Under the pieces are notes generated by a model. It ran no database searches, was not told the DNA's origin, and saw only the letters and a list, made by a program, of their open reading frames with translations. Shown one piece after another: positions 1 to 7,283 of a stretch of 38,788 nucleotides of DNA. The first letter of the stretch is position 1. Every line of letters begins with the position of its first letter. Source of the stretch: DASWJZ01 sp050728815. Its GTDB lineage: Bacteria; Pseudomonadota; Alphaproteobacteria; Rhizobiales; Afifellaceae. A program made the translations under genes and the position numbers. The stretch is from positions 1 through 38,788 of the forward strand of contig JBOHKB010000184.1 of NCBI GenBank assembly GCA_050728815.1, written 5' to 3'.

Positions 1-61
1 GACCGGGCTCGGCCGCTCGCTGCACGCCTGCATCCAAGAGCCACCAACGCAGGACATAGTC

Positions 62-592
62 ATGACCGATGTCGACGGCAAAGTGTTCAACGTCCTCTTT
101 CTCTGCACCGGCAACTCGGCCCGCTCGATCATGGCCGAGGCGATCTTGAACCGCTTCGGCCAGGGGCGCTTCAAGGCCTATTCGGCCGGCTCGCACCAGA
201 AGGGTCAGGTGCATCCCTACGCGCTGCAGCTCCTGCGCAACCTGAACTACGTGACCGACGGCATGCGCTCGAAGAGCTGGGACGAGTTCGCCGTCCCCGG
301 CGCGCCGGAGATGGATTTCGTGTTCACCGTCTGTGACGACGCGGCGGCGGAAGTCTGCCCGATCTGGCCGGGCCAGCCGATGACGGCGCATTGGGGCGTG
401 CCCGATCCGGCGGCGGTGGAGGGGAGCGAATCCGTCAAGCGCGCCGCCTTCGCCGATTCCTGTCGCATGCTGACGAACCGCATCTCGATCTTCACCAGTC
501 TGCCGATCGCGAGCCTCGACCGGCTGTCGCTGCAGAAGCGGCTTGAAGAGATCGGAAAGCGGCGGGAGCTTACCGCGACCGAACGCGCCTGA
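62..592 (+). CDS. arsC: arsenate reductase, low-molecular-weight phosphatase fold (ArsC)
   Basis: This 176-residue cytoplasmic enzyme is predicted to reduce arsenate to arsenite. The P-loop CTGNSARS (C15 to R21) is the C-X5-R signature of the LMW tyrosine phosphatase/ArsC fold. Two further cysteines, C91 and C99, lie in FTVCDD...EVCP, where thioredoxin-type ArsC enzymes carry the resolving pair, and a DP motif (D115-P116) supplies the usual acid. The ATG is preceded by AGGA about seven bases upstream, which supports this start, although the frame is also open to the window edge. The next gene begins 11 bases after the stop and encodes an aquaporin-like channel, a pairing known from rhizobial arsenic operons in which arsenite made by ArsC leaves through the channel. 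The regulator expected upstream (ArsR) is outside the window. Confidence 0.93.
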   Translation: MTDVDGKVFNVLFLCTGNSARSIMAEAILNRFGQGRFKAYSAGSHQKGQVHPYALQLLRNLNYVTDGMRSKSWDEFAVPGAPEMDFVFTVCDDAAAEVCPIWPGQPMTAHWGVPDPAAVEGSESVKRAAFADSCRMLTNRISIFTSLPIASLDRLSLQKRLEEIGKRRELTATERA

Positions 593-603
593 CGGACGAT
601 TAC

Positions 604-1323
604 GTGGAGGCGTACGGTCTCACCCGCCGTCTCGCCGCCGAGGCGCTCGGCATTGCGTTTCTTGTCGCCGCGGTCGTCGGCTCCGGCATCATGGCCGACA
701 GGCTGACCGACGACCGGGCGCTCGCGCTCCTCTGCAACACCATTCCGACCGGCGCGATCCTCGTCGTCATCATCACGATCTTCGGCCCGATCTCGGGCGC
801 GCATTTCAATCCCGCGGTGACGCTCGCCTTTCGTCTGAGCGGCAAGATCGCGAGCGCCGAGGCGGCCTACTACGCGGTCGCGCAGATCGCCGGAGGGATT
901 CTCGGCGCCTGGGCGGCGCACCTGATGTTCGAAGAGCCCGTGCTCCAGCTCGGCGCGGTGGCGCGGACGGGAGGCGGCCAGTGGTTCGCAGAAGGCGTGG
1001 CGGCCTTCGGTCTCGTCGGGGCGATCTTCGGCGCGCTCCGCTTCCGGCCGGACGCGGTCGCGTGGCTCGTCGGTCTCTACATCACCTCCGCCTATTGGTT
1101 CACCGCGTCGACGTCCTTCGCCAATCCGGCGGTTGCGATCGCGCGCGGGTTGACCGCCTCCTTCTCGGGCATCCGCCCACTCGACGTGCCGGCCTTCATC
1201 CTCGCCGAATGCGTGGGCGCGGCGCTCGCCGCTTTGGCTTTCGCGTGGCTTCTGCAACATGGGTCAAGTGGGGACCAGGTGGAGGCCAGGAGCCGGCGCC
1301 GAGGGTCAGCTACTGACGATTGA
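604..1323 (+). CDS. MIP/aquaporin-family channel, AqpS-like metalloid channel
   Basis: This 239-residue integral membrane protein has the two half-helix signatures of the major intrinsic protein family: NPA at residues 69-71 (in HFNPAVT) and NPA at 174-176 (in FANPAVA), with six hydrophobic segments around them. The residue after the second NPA is Val177, where classical aquaporins and glyceroporins have the selectivity-filter arginine. That gives a wider, less polar pore, as in the rhizobial AqpS channels that pass trivalent arsenic. The start is GTG, 11 bases after arsC, so the two are almost certainly cotranscribed. Predicted role: downhill exit of arsenite or related uncharged metalloids. 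The last 20 residues are a charged, Arg-rich cytoplasmic tail. A general small-solute channel is the alternative. Confidence 0.87.
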   Translation: MEAYGLTRRLAAEALGIAFLVAAVVGSGIMADRLTDDRALALLCNTIPTGAILVVIITIFGPISGAHFNPAVTLAFRLSGKIASAEAAYYAVAQIAGGILGAWAAHLMFEEPVLQLGAVARTGGGQWFAEGVAAFGLVGAIFGALRFRPDAVAWLVGLYITSAYWFTASTSFANPAVAIARGLTASFSGIRPLDVPAFILAECVGAALAALAFAWLLQHGSSGDQVEARSRRRGSATDD

Positions 1324-1386
1324 AATCCCCGGCGTTCTGGACCGATCTTCCCGCCGCCGGTATAGCGGCGGGCGGAGGAAAAGCTC

Positions 1387-2136
1387 ATGAGCGCTGCGCC
1401 CGCCGCTGCCGATACGGCCCGCTACGACACGTTCCTCGACATTGCCCGCAGCCGCTGGACCTCGCGGCAGTTCGCGCCTGGCCAGGTTATCCCGCGCGAG
1501 CATATCGACATGATCCTGGAGGCGGCGCGACACGCGCCGTCGGGCGCCAACTCCCAGCCCTGGCACTTCATCGTGGTGACGAAGCCGGAGGTGAAAAGGG
1601 AGATTGCGGATTACTTCGTCGCCGAGCAACGGCGCCGCGCCAAGCTCAAGATGAAGTTTCCGACGCCCAATTACCGCGGGCTCGAGGATGCGCCGGGCTT
1701 CATCGTCGTGGTGGCGGATTTCCGCTTCATGCGCGCCTTCCCGGGCTTCGGTGACGGCTCCGACCTCGACATGCAGTATCGGGAGAACGCCGAGCGCATC
1801 CTGTTGCAGAGCGTCGCGGCCGCCACGATGTCGGCGCATCTCGCCGCCGCTGCTCTCGGCTATCAGGTGTGGTGGGTGACGGCGATCGGCCAGGAGCAGG
1901 CGCAAAAGGACCTGAAGCCGCTTCTCGGCATTCCGGACGACCTCTCGGTCATCGACATCATGCTCTTCGGCAAGCCGCTCAAGCCGCCCTACAAGCGCTG
2001 GAAGAAATCGCTCGCGGAGATTGTGAGCTGGGACAAGTTCGACATGTCCCACTACCTGACGCCTGCCGCGATCGATGAATGGGTCCGCGAGCAGCGCCAC
2101 AAGGCGATGTATCGCGACGAGAACCGCATCGATTGA
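1387..2136 (+). CDS. nitroreductase-family FMN oxidoreductase
   Basis: This is a 249-residue cytoplasmic flavoprotein. The N-terminal RSRWTSRQF (residues 21-29) and PSGANSQPWHF (51-61) match the FMN phosphate and isoalloxazine contacts of the nitroreductase family, and the C-terminal LGIPDDLSVIDIMLFGKP is the typical family ending. The middle contains a family-like helix (IGAM-type region replaced here by AAATMSAHLAAAALGY). Such enzymes use NAD(P)H to reduce nitro compounds, quinones or other electrophiles; the physiological substrate cannot be read from sequence. It starts 63 bases after the aquaporin gene, with GGAGGAAAAGCTC before the ATG acting as a strong ribosome binding site. It may be cotranscribed with the arsenic genes, but no functional link is established. 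Confidence 0.9.
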   Translation: MSAAPAAADTARYDTFLDIARSRWTSRQFAPGQVIPREHIDMILEAARHAPSGANSQPWHFIVVTKPEVKREIADYFVAEQRRRAKLKMKFPTPNYRGLEDAPGFIVVVADFRFMRAFPGFGDGSDLDMQYRENAERILLQSVAAATMSAHLAAAALGYQVWWVTAIGQEQAQKDLKPLLGIPDDLSVIDIMLFGKPLKPPYKRWKKSLAEIVSWDKFDMSHYLTPAAIDEWVREQRHKAMYRDENRID

Positions 2137-2173
2137 TGGCGCGGCAAGGGTTCCACTTCGCGTCGAGTGATCA

Positions 2174-3073
2174 ATGAAGGCGCGCCGCTACAAGATATAC
2201 GACGTCTTCACCGACCGGCCGCTTGCGGGGAATCCGCTGGCGATCGTGCTCGACGCCGAGGGGCTCGACGACGCCGCGATGCAGGCGATTGCCCGTGAGT
2301 TCAACCTGTCGGAGACGGTGTTCGTCGCGCCGAGCCGCGACGCGGCGCATTCGGCGCATATCCTCATATTCACGCCGAAGGAGGAGCTACCTTTTGCGGG
2401 GCACCCAACTGTCGGGACGGCGGTCTGCCTGGCGCGCGAGCGCTTCGACGGCCCCGGCGAGCACGATGCCGTCGTCGTGCTCGAGGAAAGGGTTGGCTCC
2501 GTCCGCTGCGGGGTGAGAGTCAACGGAGCGCTGGGTTTCGCCGAGTTCGACTGCCCGAAGCTGCCCGAGCGCGCCGGCAAGCCGGCTGACAAGAAGCCGG
2601 TCGCCGCAGCGCTCGGCATTGATGCGACTGAGATCGGATTCGAGAACCATGTGCCGAGCGTCTGGTCGGCCGGGGTTCCGTACCATTTCGTGCCGGTCCG
2701 CAACATGGGCGTGCTTGCCAGAGCGGCGCCCCACCGCGGCGCGTGGAAGCAGGCGTTCGAAGGAGGAAGCGCTTTTCTCTACACGCGCGAGACGGAAGGG
2801 CACGACCACAGCTTCCGCGCCCGCATGTTCGCTCCGGTCTTCGGCATCGAGGAGGATCCGGCGACCGGGTCGGCGGCCGCCGCGTTCGCCGGCCCGATGC
2901 ATGATTTCGACCAGATGCCTGACGGCGAGCATGTCGCCATCATCGAACAGGGCTACGAGATGGGTCGGCCGTCGCTGATCCGGCTCGAAATGTCGGTCGA
3001 GCGCGGCAAGCTCGCCGCCGTCAGGATCGGCGGCAACGCCGTGGAGGTCGCCGCGGGCACGCTCGTGGTCTGA
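2174..3073 (+). CDS. PhzF-family isomerase-like protein
   Basis: This 299-residue protein has the two-fold repeat architecture of the PhzF/diaminopimelate-epimerase-like superfamily. Visible motifs are YDVFTDRPLAGNPLAIV (residues 9-25), the catalytic-type glutamate E47 in NLSETVF, ELPFAGHPTVGTA (71-83) and EEDPATGSAA (226-235), all in the canonical order. PhzF itself isomerises an intermediate in phenazine synthesis, but most family members are stand-alone proteins of unknown substrate, and no other phenazine genes are present here. The ATG is 37 bases after the nitroreductase stop, so cotranscription is likely. Length is normal for the family. Function beyond family membership is not assigned. 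Confidence 0.9.
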   Translation: MKARRYKIYDVFTDRPLAGNPLAIVLDAEGLDDAAMQAIAREFNLSETVFVAPSRDAAHSAHILIFTPKEELPFAGHPTVGTAVCLARERFDGPGEHDAVVVLEERVGSVRCGVRVNGALGFAEFDCPKLPERAGKPADKKPVAAALGIDATEIGFENHVPSVWSAGVPYHFVPVRNMGVLARAAPHRGAWKQAFEGGSAFLYTRETEGHDHSFRARMFAPVFGIEEDPATGSAAAAFAGPMHDFDQMPDGEHVAIIEQGYEMGRPSLIRLEMSVERGKLAAVRIGGNAVEVAAGTLVV

Positions 3074-3229
3074 CCGTTCGCAAGCCATCAGGGCGAGGCG
3101 AATCTGAGCGCACGCATACAGCTGATCGGTCCGCTGGCAAGCGCGTCAGCGGCGCTTGCCTTGATATTCGCGGTTATTGCGTTCGTCTGAGCAATGCGGC
3201 ACCGCAGGGCGGCGCCGCTGCTGACCGCT

Positions 3230-3466
3230 CTAAATACCCAGGAGAGTTTTCGCCTCCGCGAGCGCGTCGACGGACTCCTGGTGCTTGCCGGCTCCGTGCA
3301 GCTCTTCGCCCTTGGCGCGGAGCTCCTTCACCTTGGCGAGGTCGGCTTCGCTGAGTGTTGCGGTTTTCAGCGCCTCGTCGATCGCGGCCATGTCGGCCGG
3401 GCAGTGAAACGCGAATGAAGGGCTCGCCAGCGCGAGCAGGAACGCGAATGCCAATGACGCTCTCAT
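3230..3466 (-). CDS. small secreted alpha-helical protein
   Basis: This 78-residue protein starts at the ATG at 3466, preceded by GGAGGA four bases upstream; an in-frame ATG 39 bases further upstream lacks such a site and would disrupt the signal peptide. Residues 1-19 form a signal peptide (MRASLAFAFLLALASPSFA). The mature part begins with FHCPADMAAID and ends in a predicted helical hairpin (EADLAKVKELRAKGEEL and ESVDALAEAKTLL). A similar start (Cys followed by an amphipathic helix) and a similar ending occur in the divergent neighbour at 3656, suggesting paralogy. It is predicted to be periplasmic. I do not recognise a named family or function. Confidence 0.75.
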   Translation of the reverse strand: MRASLAFAFLLALASPSFAFHCPADMAAIDEALKTATLSEADLAKVKELRAKGEELHGAGKHQESVDALAEAKTLLGI

Positions 3467-3655
3467 TCTATCCTCCGAAGCTTCACGGAATGGCCGGTCG
3501 GGCACCTGAATTTCAACTTCGCCAGCATACTCCTTTGCCGGCGATACTTGGAAGCTTTGAGAATCCTTTTCGCAGCGCGTTGCGCCGGCTCATCTATTTG
3601 GCGGGGAACTCTGCAATGCGCCCGGGATTATCCAGCATAAGCCAAGGAGGCGCAG
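3467..3655. promoter_or_regulatory. divergent intergenic region between two small exported proteins
   Basis: This 189-base spacer must hold the start signals for both flanking genes. The strong ribosome binding site AAGGAGG lies just before the ATG at 3656 and GGAGGA lies on the minus strand before 3466. I did not find a convincing -35/-10 pair for either gene; TTGCCG followed 17 bases later by TGAGAA is the best, weak, plus-strand candidate. Confidence 0.4.
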
Positions 3656-4372
3656 ATGAGACAGACAAACAAGACACTTATGGCATCGGCCGCCGCCGCG
3701 GCGCTGATGCTTTCCTTTTCGACTGCGGCGTTCGCCGACTGCGCCGAGGAGATCGCAGCGCTCAAGTCGCAGCAATTCACCGGCAGCATTGGCCCCTCCG
3801 AGGAGCCTAGCGCCGCTCCGGACGAGCTGATCGATGAAGGCGCTGCCACGGCCGAGGCAACGGAAGGCGAGGCTGGAGCCACCCCGGCCGAGGAGCTTGA
3901 GGAGGGCGCGGCCACCGCCGAGGCCACAGAAGGCGAGGCTGGTGCAGCGACCGAAGACGAGCTCTACCAAGGCCATGCCACCGCGGATGCCACGGGCGAA
4001 GCCGGCGCCACGTCCGAAGAGCTGCCCGATCAGGGCACTGCCACCGCCGATGCGACCCTGGGCGACAAGAAGCCGGTCGCCGGCCAAATTCCAGGGACAC
4101 AGGCCACCGCTGCCATGAACGAGGCGGTCGGCAGCCGCGCCACGTCGCCTGCCGATGTGAGAGCGCAGGACCTGGGCGAGGCTACCGCCGCGCAAAAGGC
4201 GGATTCGGCGGAAGAAGCGCCCGAGGTCGACACGCAGATCGCCGCCGCTGATGCCGGCACGGAGGCCGATCAGTTAGCGGCGCTTCTCAAGCGCGCCGAG
4301 GAGTATCAGAAGCTCGGCAACGAAGAGGCCTGCATGAACGTGGTCGAGGAAGCGCGCGGTCTTGTGCAGTAG
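3656..4372 (+). CDS. exported acidic repeat protein
   Basis: This 238-residue protein has a signal peptide (residues 1-27, cleavage after AAFA) and a mature start DCAEEIAALK. Residues 56-139 hold four imperfect acidic Ala/Glu/Thr-rich repeats of 23, 22, 20 and 19 residues, each running D/E-E-L ... G-A/T-A-T-A-E/D-A-T ... G. The sequence between 140 and 200 is low-complexity and probably disordered. The last 35 residues form a helical hairpin (DQLAALLKRAEEYQKLG, then ACMNVVEEARGLV) resembling the end of the small protein encoded divergently at 3230-3466. There are two cysteines in the mature chain, C29 and C226, one in each conserved end, so a disulfide clamping the repeats is possible. Function is unknown. 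A strong AAGGAGG site supports the start, and a terminator follows. Confidence 0.85.
   Translation: MRQTNKTLMASAAAAALMLSFSTAAFADCAEEIAALKSQQFTGSIGPSEEPSAAPDELIDEGAATAEATEGEAGATPAEELEEGAATAEATEGEAGAATEDELYQGHATADATGEAGATSEELPDQGTATADATLGDKKPVAGQIPGTQATAAMNEAVGSRATSPADVRAQDLGEATAAQKADSAEEAPEVDTQIAAADAGTEADQLAALLKRAEEYQKLGNEEACMNVVEEARGLVQ
3821..4072 (+). repeat. coding tandem repeats, four degenerate units
   Basis: These are four head-to-tail units of about 57-69 bases inside the acidic repeat protein. The first two are the most alike at DNA level (both contain the peptide GAATAEATEGEAGA), and units three and four have diverged and shortened. Arrays like this can change length by slippage or recombination. 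Confidence 0.8.
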
Positions 4373-4395
4373 AGAGCGACTTCCGAGACGGATCG

Positions 4396-4424
4396 AAGGC
4401 CGGGCGTTTCGCCCGGCCTTTCTT
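4396..4424 (+). terminator. intrinsic terminator
   Basis: A perfect 11-base-pair stem (AAGGCCGGGCG at 4396-4406, its complement at 4410-4420) with a TTT loop is followed by TCTT. It lies 24 bases after the stop of the acidic repeat gene and separates it from the leuA leader. The flanking A and T runs mean it could also work weakly on the other strand, but no minus-strand gene ends here. Confidence 0.85.
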
Positions 4425-4442
4425 GTGCATCCCGGCCGGGCG

Positions 4443-4471
4443 TTGCGGTTGTTGGTGAAAAACAGTAAGAA
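4443..4471 (+). promoter_or_regulatory. probable promoter of the leuA leader
   Basis: TTGCGG at 4443-4448 and TAAGAA at 4466-4471 are separated by 17 bases. The position, just after the terminator and about 27 bases before the leader peptide start, fits a leader transcript. The -10 box is a weak match. The tRNA-Lys promoter in this window uses the same TTGCGG hexamer at the same spacing. Confidence 0.4.
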
Positions 4472-4497
4472 ACCGTCAGGATTGGGAAGGTACGACC

Positions 4498-4590
4498 GTG
4501 CGGTTTGTCGACCTGCCGCTTTTGCTTCTGAAGGCGTGCGCCCTGCGCAGCCTTTCGCTCGGCCTAACCCTCCTTCTTAGGCACCCCTGA
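4498..4590 (+). CDS. leucine-rich leader peptide of leuA (attenuator peptide)
   Basis: This short reading frame of 30 codons starts with GTG and has a good ribosome binding site (GGGAAGG, seven bases upstream). An in-frame stop lies at 4456-4458 and no other start occurs between, so the start is well defined. Twelve of 30 codons are leucine: codon 6, a run at 8-11, then 16, 19, 21, 23 and a run at 25-27. They include CTT five times, TTG once and CTA once, codons expected to be rare in this GC-rich DNA. The peptide ends 124 bases before leuA. Leucine-rich leader peptides that sense charged tRNA-Leu are established regulators of leuA in Proteobacteria, and this fits that pattern. It is a sensor of ribosome progress; the peptide itself probably has no function. 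Confidence 0.8.
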   Translation: MRFVDLPLLLLKACALRSLSLGLTLLLRHP

Positions 4591-4709
4591 GCGCCGGCAG
4601 CCCGGGTTCCGACGTGAACCGCGCAGGGCGGGCCTTCAGGGGATGGTCAGAAAGCCACGCAATAGCCTGAGACTCGCGGCCGAACGCCGCCCTGATCCCT
4701 AAGGAAACG
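4584..4709 (+). promoter_or_regulatory. candidate attenuation/antitermination region before leuA
   Basis: The last codons and stop of the leader peptide (CCCCTGA, 4584-4590) can pair with TCAGGGG at 4636-4642. The overlapping segment GGGGAT (4639-4644) can instead pair with ATCCCT (4695-4700), which abuts the leuA ribosome binding site AAGGA (4701-4705). GGTCAG (4645-4650) can extend into CTGATC (4692-4697). A small hairpin, GCGGC-CGAAC-GCCGC, sits at 4676-4690, and GGTTC/GAACC forms another near 4606-4620. The two main pairings exclude each other, so ribosome stalling in the leucine codons could switch access to leuA. There is no U-run after the last stem, so control of translation start is at least as likely as transcription termination. 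The pairings were found by eye. Confidence 0.5.
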
Positions 4710-4714
4710 ACGAT

Positions 4715-6274
4715 ATGAGCGCACTTCAGGATTCGCGAAGCGAGAAGGACCGCGTCCTGATCTTCGACACGACGCTGCGTGACGGCGAGCAATGCCCCGG
4801 GGCGTCCATGACGCTGGACGAGAAGCTTCAGGTGGCCGAGCTCCTCGACGAGATGGGCGTCGACATCATCGAAGCCGGCTTTCCGATCGCCTCTAACGGC
4901 GATTTCGAAGCGGTGGCGGAGATCGCAAGGCGCGTCCAAATGGCCGTGGTCGCCGGGCTCGCCCGGGCCATCCCCGGCGACATCGCCCGCGCCGGCGAGG
5001 CGGTGCAGCACGCCAAGCGCCCGCGCATCCACACGTTTGTCTCCACGTCGCCGATTCACCTCGCGCATCAGATGCGCAAGAGCGAGGATCAGGTGATCGA
5101 CATCATCCAGGCGACCGTCGCCCAAGCGCGCAACCTGGCGGAGGACGTCGAGTGGTCGGCGATGGACGCGACGCGCACCTCAATCGACTACCTCTGCCGC
5201 TGCGTCGAGCAGGCGATCAAGGCAGGCGCCACGACGATCAACCTCCCCGACACGGTCGGATATGCGACTCCCGACGAGTACGAGGCGATGTTCCGTGAAA
5301 TCCGCGAGCGCGTGCCGAATTCCGACAAGGCGGTGTTTTCGGTGCACTGCCACGACGATCTCGGGCTTGCCGTGGCCAATTCGCTCGCCGGCGTCAGGGG
5401 CGGGGCGCGGCAGGTGGAGTGCACGGTCAACGGCCTTGGCGAGCGCGCCGGCAACGCGGCGCTGGAAGAGATCGTGATGGCGATCAGAACGCGCGCCGAC
5501 GCGCTGCCCTACACGACCGGCGTCGATTCCACGATGCTGATGCGGGCTTCGCGGCTGGTCTCCGCCGTCTCGGCCTTCCCGGTGCAATACAACAAGGCGA
5601 TCGTCGGCAAGAACGCGTTTGCGCACGAATCCGGCATTCATCAGGACGGAATCCTGAAGAACGCGAGCACCTACGAGATCATGCGGCCGGAGGACGTCGG
5701 CGTGAAGGAAACCTCGCTGGTCATGGGCAAGCATTCCGGCCGGCACGCCTTCCGCGAGAAGCTGGCGGCGCTCGGTTTCCAACTCGGCGACAACGCGCTC
5801 GAGGATGCGTTCCGCCGCTTCAAGGATCTCGCCGACAAGAAGAAGCACGTCTTCGACGAGGACATCGAGGCGCTGGTGGAGGATGAGGTCGCCGCGGCAG
5901 GCGACGGCATCAAGCTCGTGGCGCTCACCGTCATCGCGGGAACCGGCGGACCGCAGCGCGCGACGATCACGCTTGACGTCGATGGCCGACATGAAACGCG
6001 CGAGGCGACCGGAGACGGGCCGGTCGACGCGACGTTCAACGCCATCAAGAAGGTCATCGACCATCGCGGCAAGCTGACGCTCTATCAGGTGAACGCGGTG
6101 ACCGAGGGCACCGATGCGCAGGCCGAGGTTTCGGTCAGGCTCGAGGAGGGCGATAAGGCCGTTACCGGCCGCGGCGCCGACACCGATACGATGGTGGCGT
6201 CCGCGAAGGCTTACGTATCGGCGCTCAACAAGCTGTCGGTGAAGCGCGAGCGGCTCCACGCCCAGGCGGTATAG
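4715..6274 (+). CDS. leuA: 2-isopropylmalate synthase
   Basis: LeuA condenses acetyl-CoA with 2-oxoisovalerate to 2-isopropylmalate, the committed step of leucine synthesis in the cytoplasm. The 519 residues match the full-length class. TTLRDGEQCPGASM (residues 19-32) carries the catalytic Arg and metal-binding Asp; HCHDDLGLA (211-219) supplies the two metal-binding histidines; GLGERAGN (240-247) is the conserved acetyl-CoA site region. Residues from about 390 to the end form the LeuA regulatory domain that binds leucine for feedback inhibition, so the enzyme should be leucine-sensitive. The ATG has AAGGA nine bases upstream. The leucine-rich leader peptide and alternative RNA pairings upstream indicate attenuation control in addition to feedback. 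The downstream DUF1624 gene starts 28 bases after the stop. Confidence 0.96.
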   Translation: MSALQDSRSEKDRVLIFDTTLRDGEQCPGASMTLDEKLQVAELLDEMGVDIIEAGFPIASNGDFEAVAEIARRVQMAVVAGLARAIPGDIARAGEAVQHAKRPRIHTFVSTSPIHLAHQMRKSEDQVIDIIQATVAQARNLAEDVEWSAMDATRTSIDYLCRCVEQAIKAGATTINLPDTVGYATPDEYEAMFREIRERVPNSDKAVFSVHCHDDLGLAVANSLAGVRGGARQVECTVNGLGERAGNAALEEIVMAIRTRADALPYTTGVDSTMLMRASRLVSAVSAFPVQYNKAIVGKNAFAHESGIHQDGILKNASTYEIMRPEDVGVKETSLVMGKHSGRHAFREKLAALGFQLGDNALEDAFRRFKDLADKKKHVFDEDIEALVEDEVAAAGDGIKLVALTVIAGTGGPQRATITLDVDGRHETREATGDGPVDATFNAIKKVIDHRGKLTLYQVNAVTEGTDAQAEVSVRLEEGDKAVTGRGADTDTMVASAKAYVSALNKLSVKRERLHAQAV

Positions 6275-6302
6275 GGCGCGCGGTGCGCTTCTCCGATCGC
6301 GC

Positions 6303-7274
6303 ATGAGAGTAGATGCGCCCGCCGCCGCATCGCCGGCGGCGCGGCTGCCGCTGATCGACGCGGCGCGCGGCGTCGCCCTTGCGGCGATGATCGTCTACCA
6401 CTTCTCCTGGGATCTCAGGTACTTCGGCTATATCACCGCGAACGTCACCGAGGATTTCGGCTGGCGGTTGTTCGCCCGCGCAATCGCCGCGAGCTTCCTC
6501 TTCATCGTCGGTGTGAGCCTCGTCCTTGCCTCGCGCGGCGGCTTCAAACGCCGACGGTTCCTGCGTCGGCTTGGCGTGATCGCCGCGGCCGCCGCGGCAG
6601 TCACGGTGGCGACGTATTTCCTCTTCCCCGACAGGTTTGTCTTCTTCGGTATCCTCCACCACATCGCCGTGGCGAGCGTGCTCGGCCTCGCTTTCGTCAA
6701 CGCGCCGATCCCTGTCGTCGGGGCCGCGGCAGTCGCCTGTTTTCTCGTGCCGCCGCTCCTCTCGGGACCGACGTTCGACAGCCCTGCGCTGAACTGGCTC
6801 GGACTCGCCTCCTATTTTCCGCGCACCAATGATTTCGTGCCGCTCTTTCCCTGGTTCGGTGTGGTGCTTGCCGGCATCGTGGCGGCGCGCATCGGGCCGC
6901 GTTTCTGGCCCGCGGGTCCGCCGATAGCCACGATCGATGCATGGACGCCCCCGCCGCTCGTCTGGGTCGGGCGCCACAGCCTCGTCATCTACCTCCTGCA
7001 CCAGCCAATCCTGTTCGGCGCCGTCTTTCTCGCTTCCGAAGTGGCGCCGCCGAGCTTTGCCGGCTTCGAGCCGTCATACGTCGAGAGCTGCACCAGCGCC
7101 TGCATCGAAGCGGACGTGGAGGCTGATATCTGTCGGCGCACCTGCGACTGCATGGCCGAGAGAGCGAAGGCGGAGGGCCTATGGCGCGATATGATGCGGC
7201 AGCGTCTCGACCGGGATCAGACCGAGCGTTATTTCGCGATCTCCGACGAGTGCCGTATTGCGGCGGAGCGATAG
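6303..7274 (+). CDS. DUF1624 / heparan-alpha-glucosaminide N-acetyltransferase-like membrane protein
   Basis: This 323-residue polytopic inner-membrane protein starts with PLIDAARGVALAAMIVYHF (16-34), the hallmark of the DUF1624/YeiB acyltransferase-like family, and has about seven hydrophobic segments. FFGILHHIAVASVLGLAF (114-131) holds the conserved histidine pair, and GRHSLVIYLLHQP (223-235) is the usual last helix. Members are presumed to move acyl groups across the membrane, but bacterial substrates are unknown. After the last helix there is an unusual tail of about 70 residues with cysteines at 263, 267, 277, 281, 283 and 317, the first four forming two CX3C pairs nine residues apart. 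It is 28 bases behind leuA, so it may be cotranscribed, without an obvious pathway link. Confidence 0.85.
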   Translation: MRVDAPAAASPAARLPLIDAARGVALAAMIVYHFSWDLRYFGYITANVTEDFGWRLFARAIAASFLFIVGVSLVLASRGGFKRRRFLRRLGVIAAAAAAVTVATYFLFPDRFVFFGILHHIAVASVLGLAFVNAPIPVVGAAAVACFLVPPLLSGPTFDSPALNWLGLASYFPRTNDFVPLFPWFGVVLAGIVAARIGPRFWPAGPPIATIDAWTPPPLVWVGRHSLVIYLLHQPILFGAVFLASEVAPPSFAGFEPSYVESCTSACIEADVEADICRRTCDCMAERAKAEGLWRDMMRQRLDRDQTERYFAISDECRIAAER

Positions 7275-7283
7275 GCGAGGCGG

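Noticed and set aside
3..59. Open frame ending with TAG three bases before arsC, possibly the end of an upstream gene such as arsR
   Set aside because: Only 18 codons are visible and they show no recognisable motif; a second frame is also open here.
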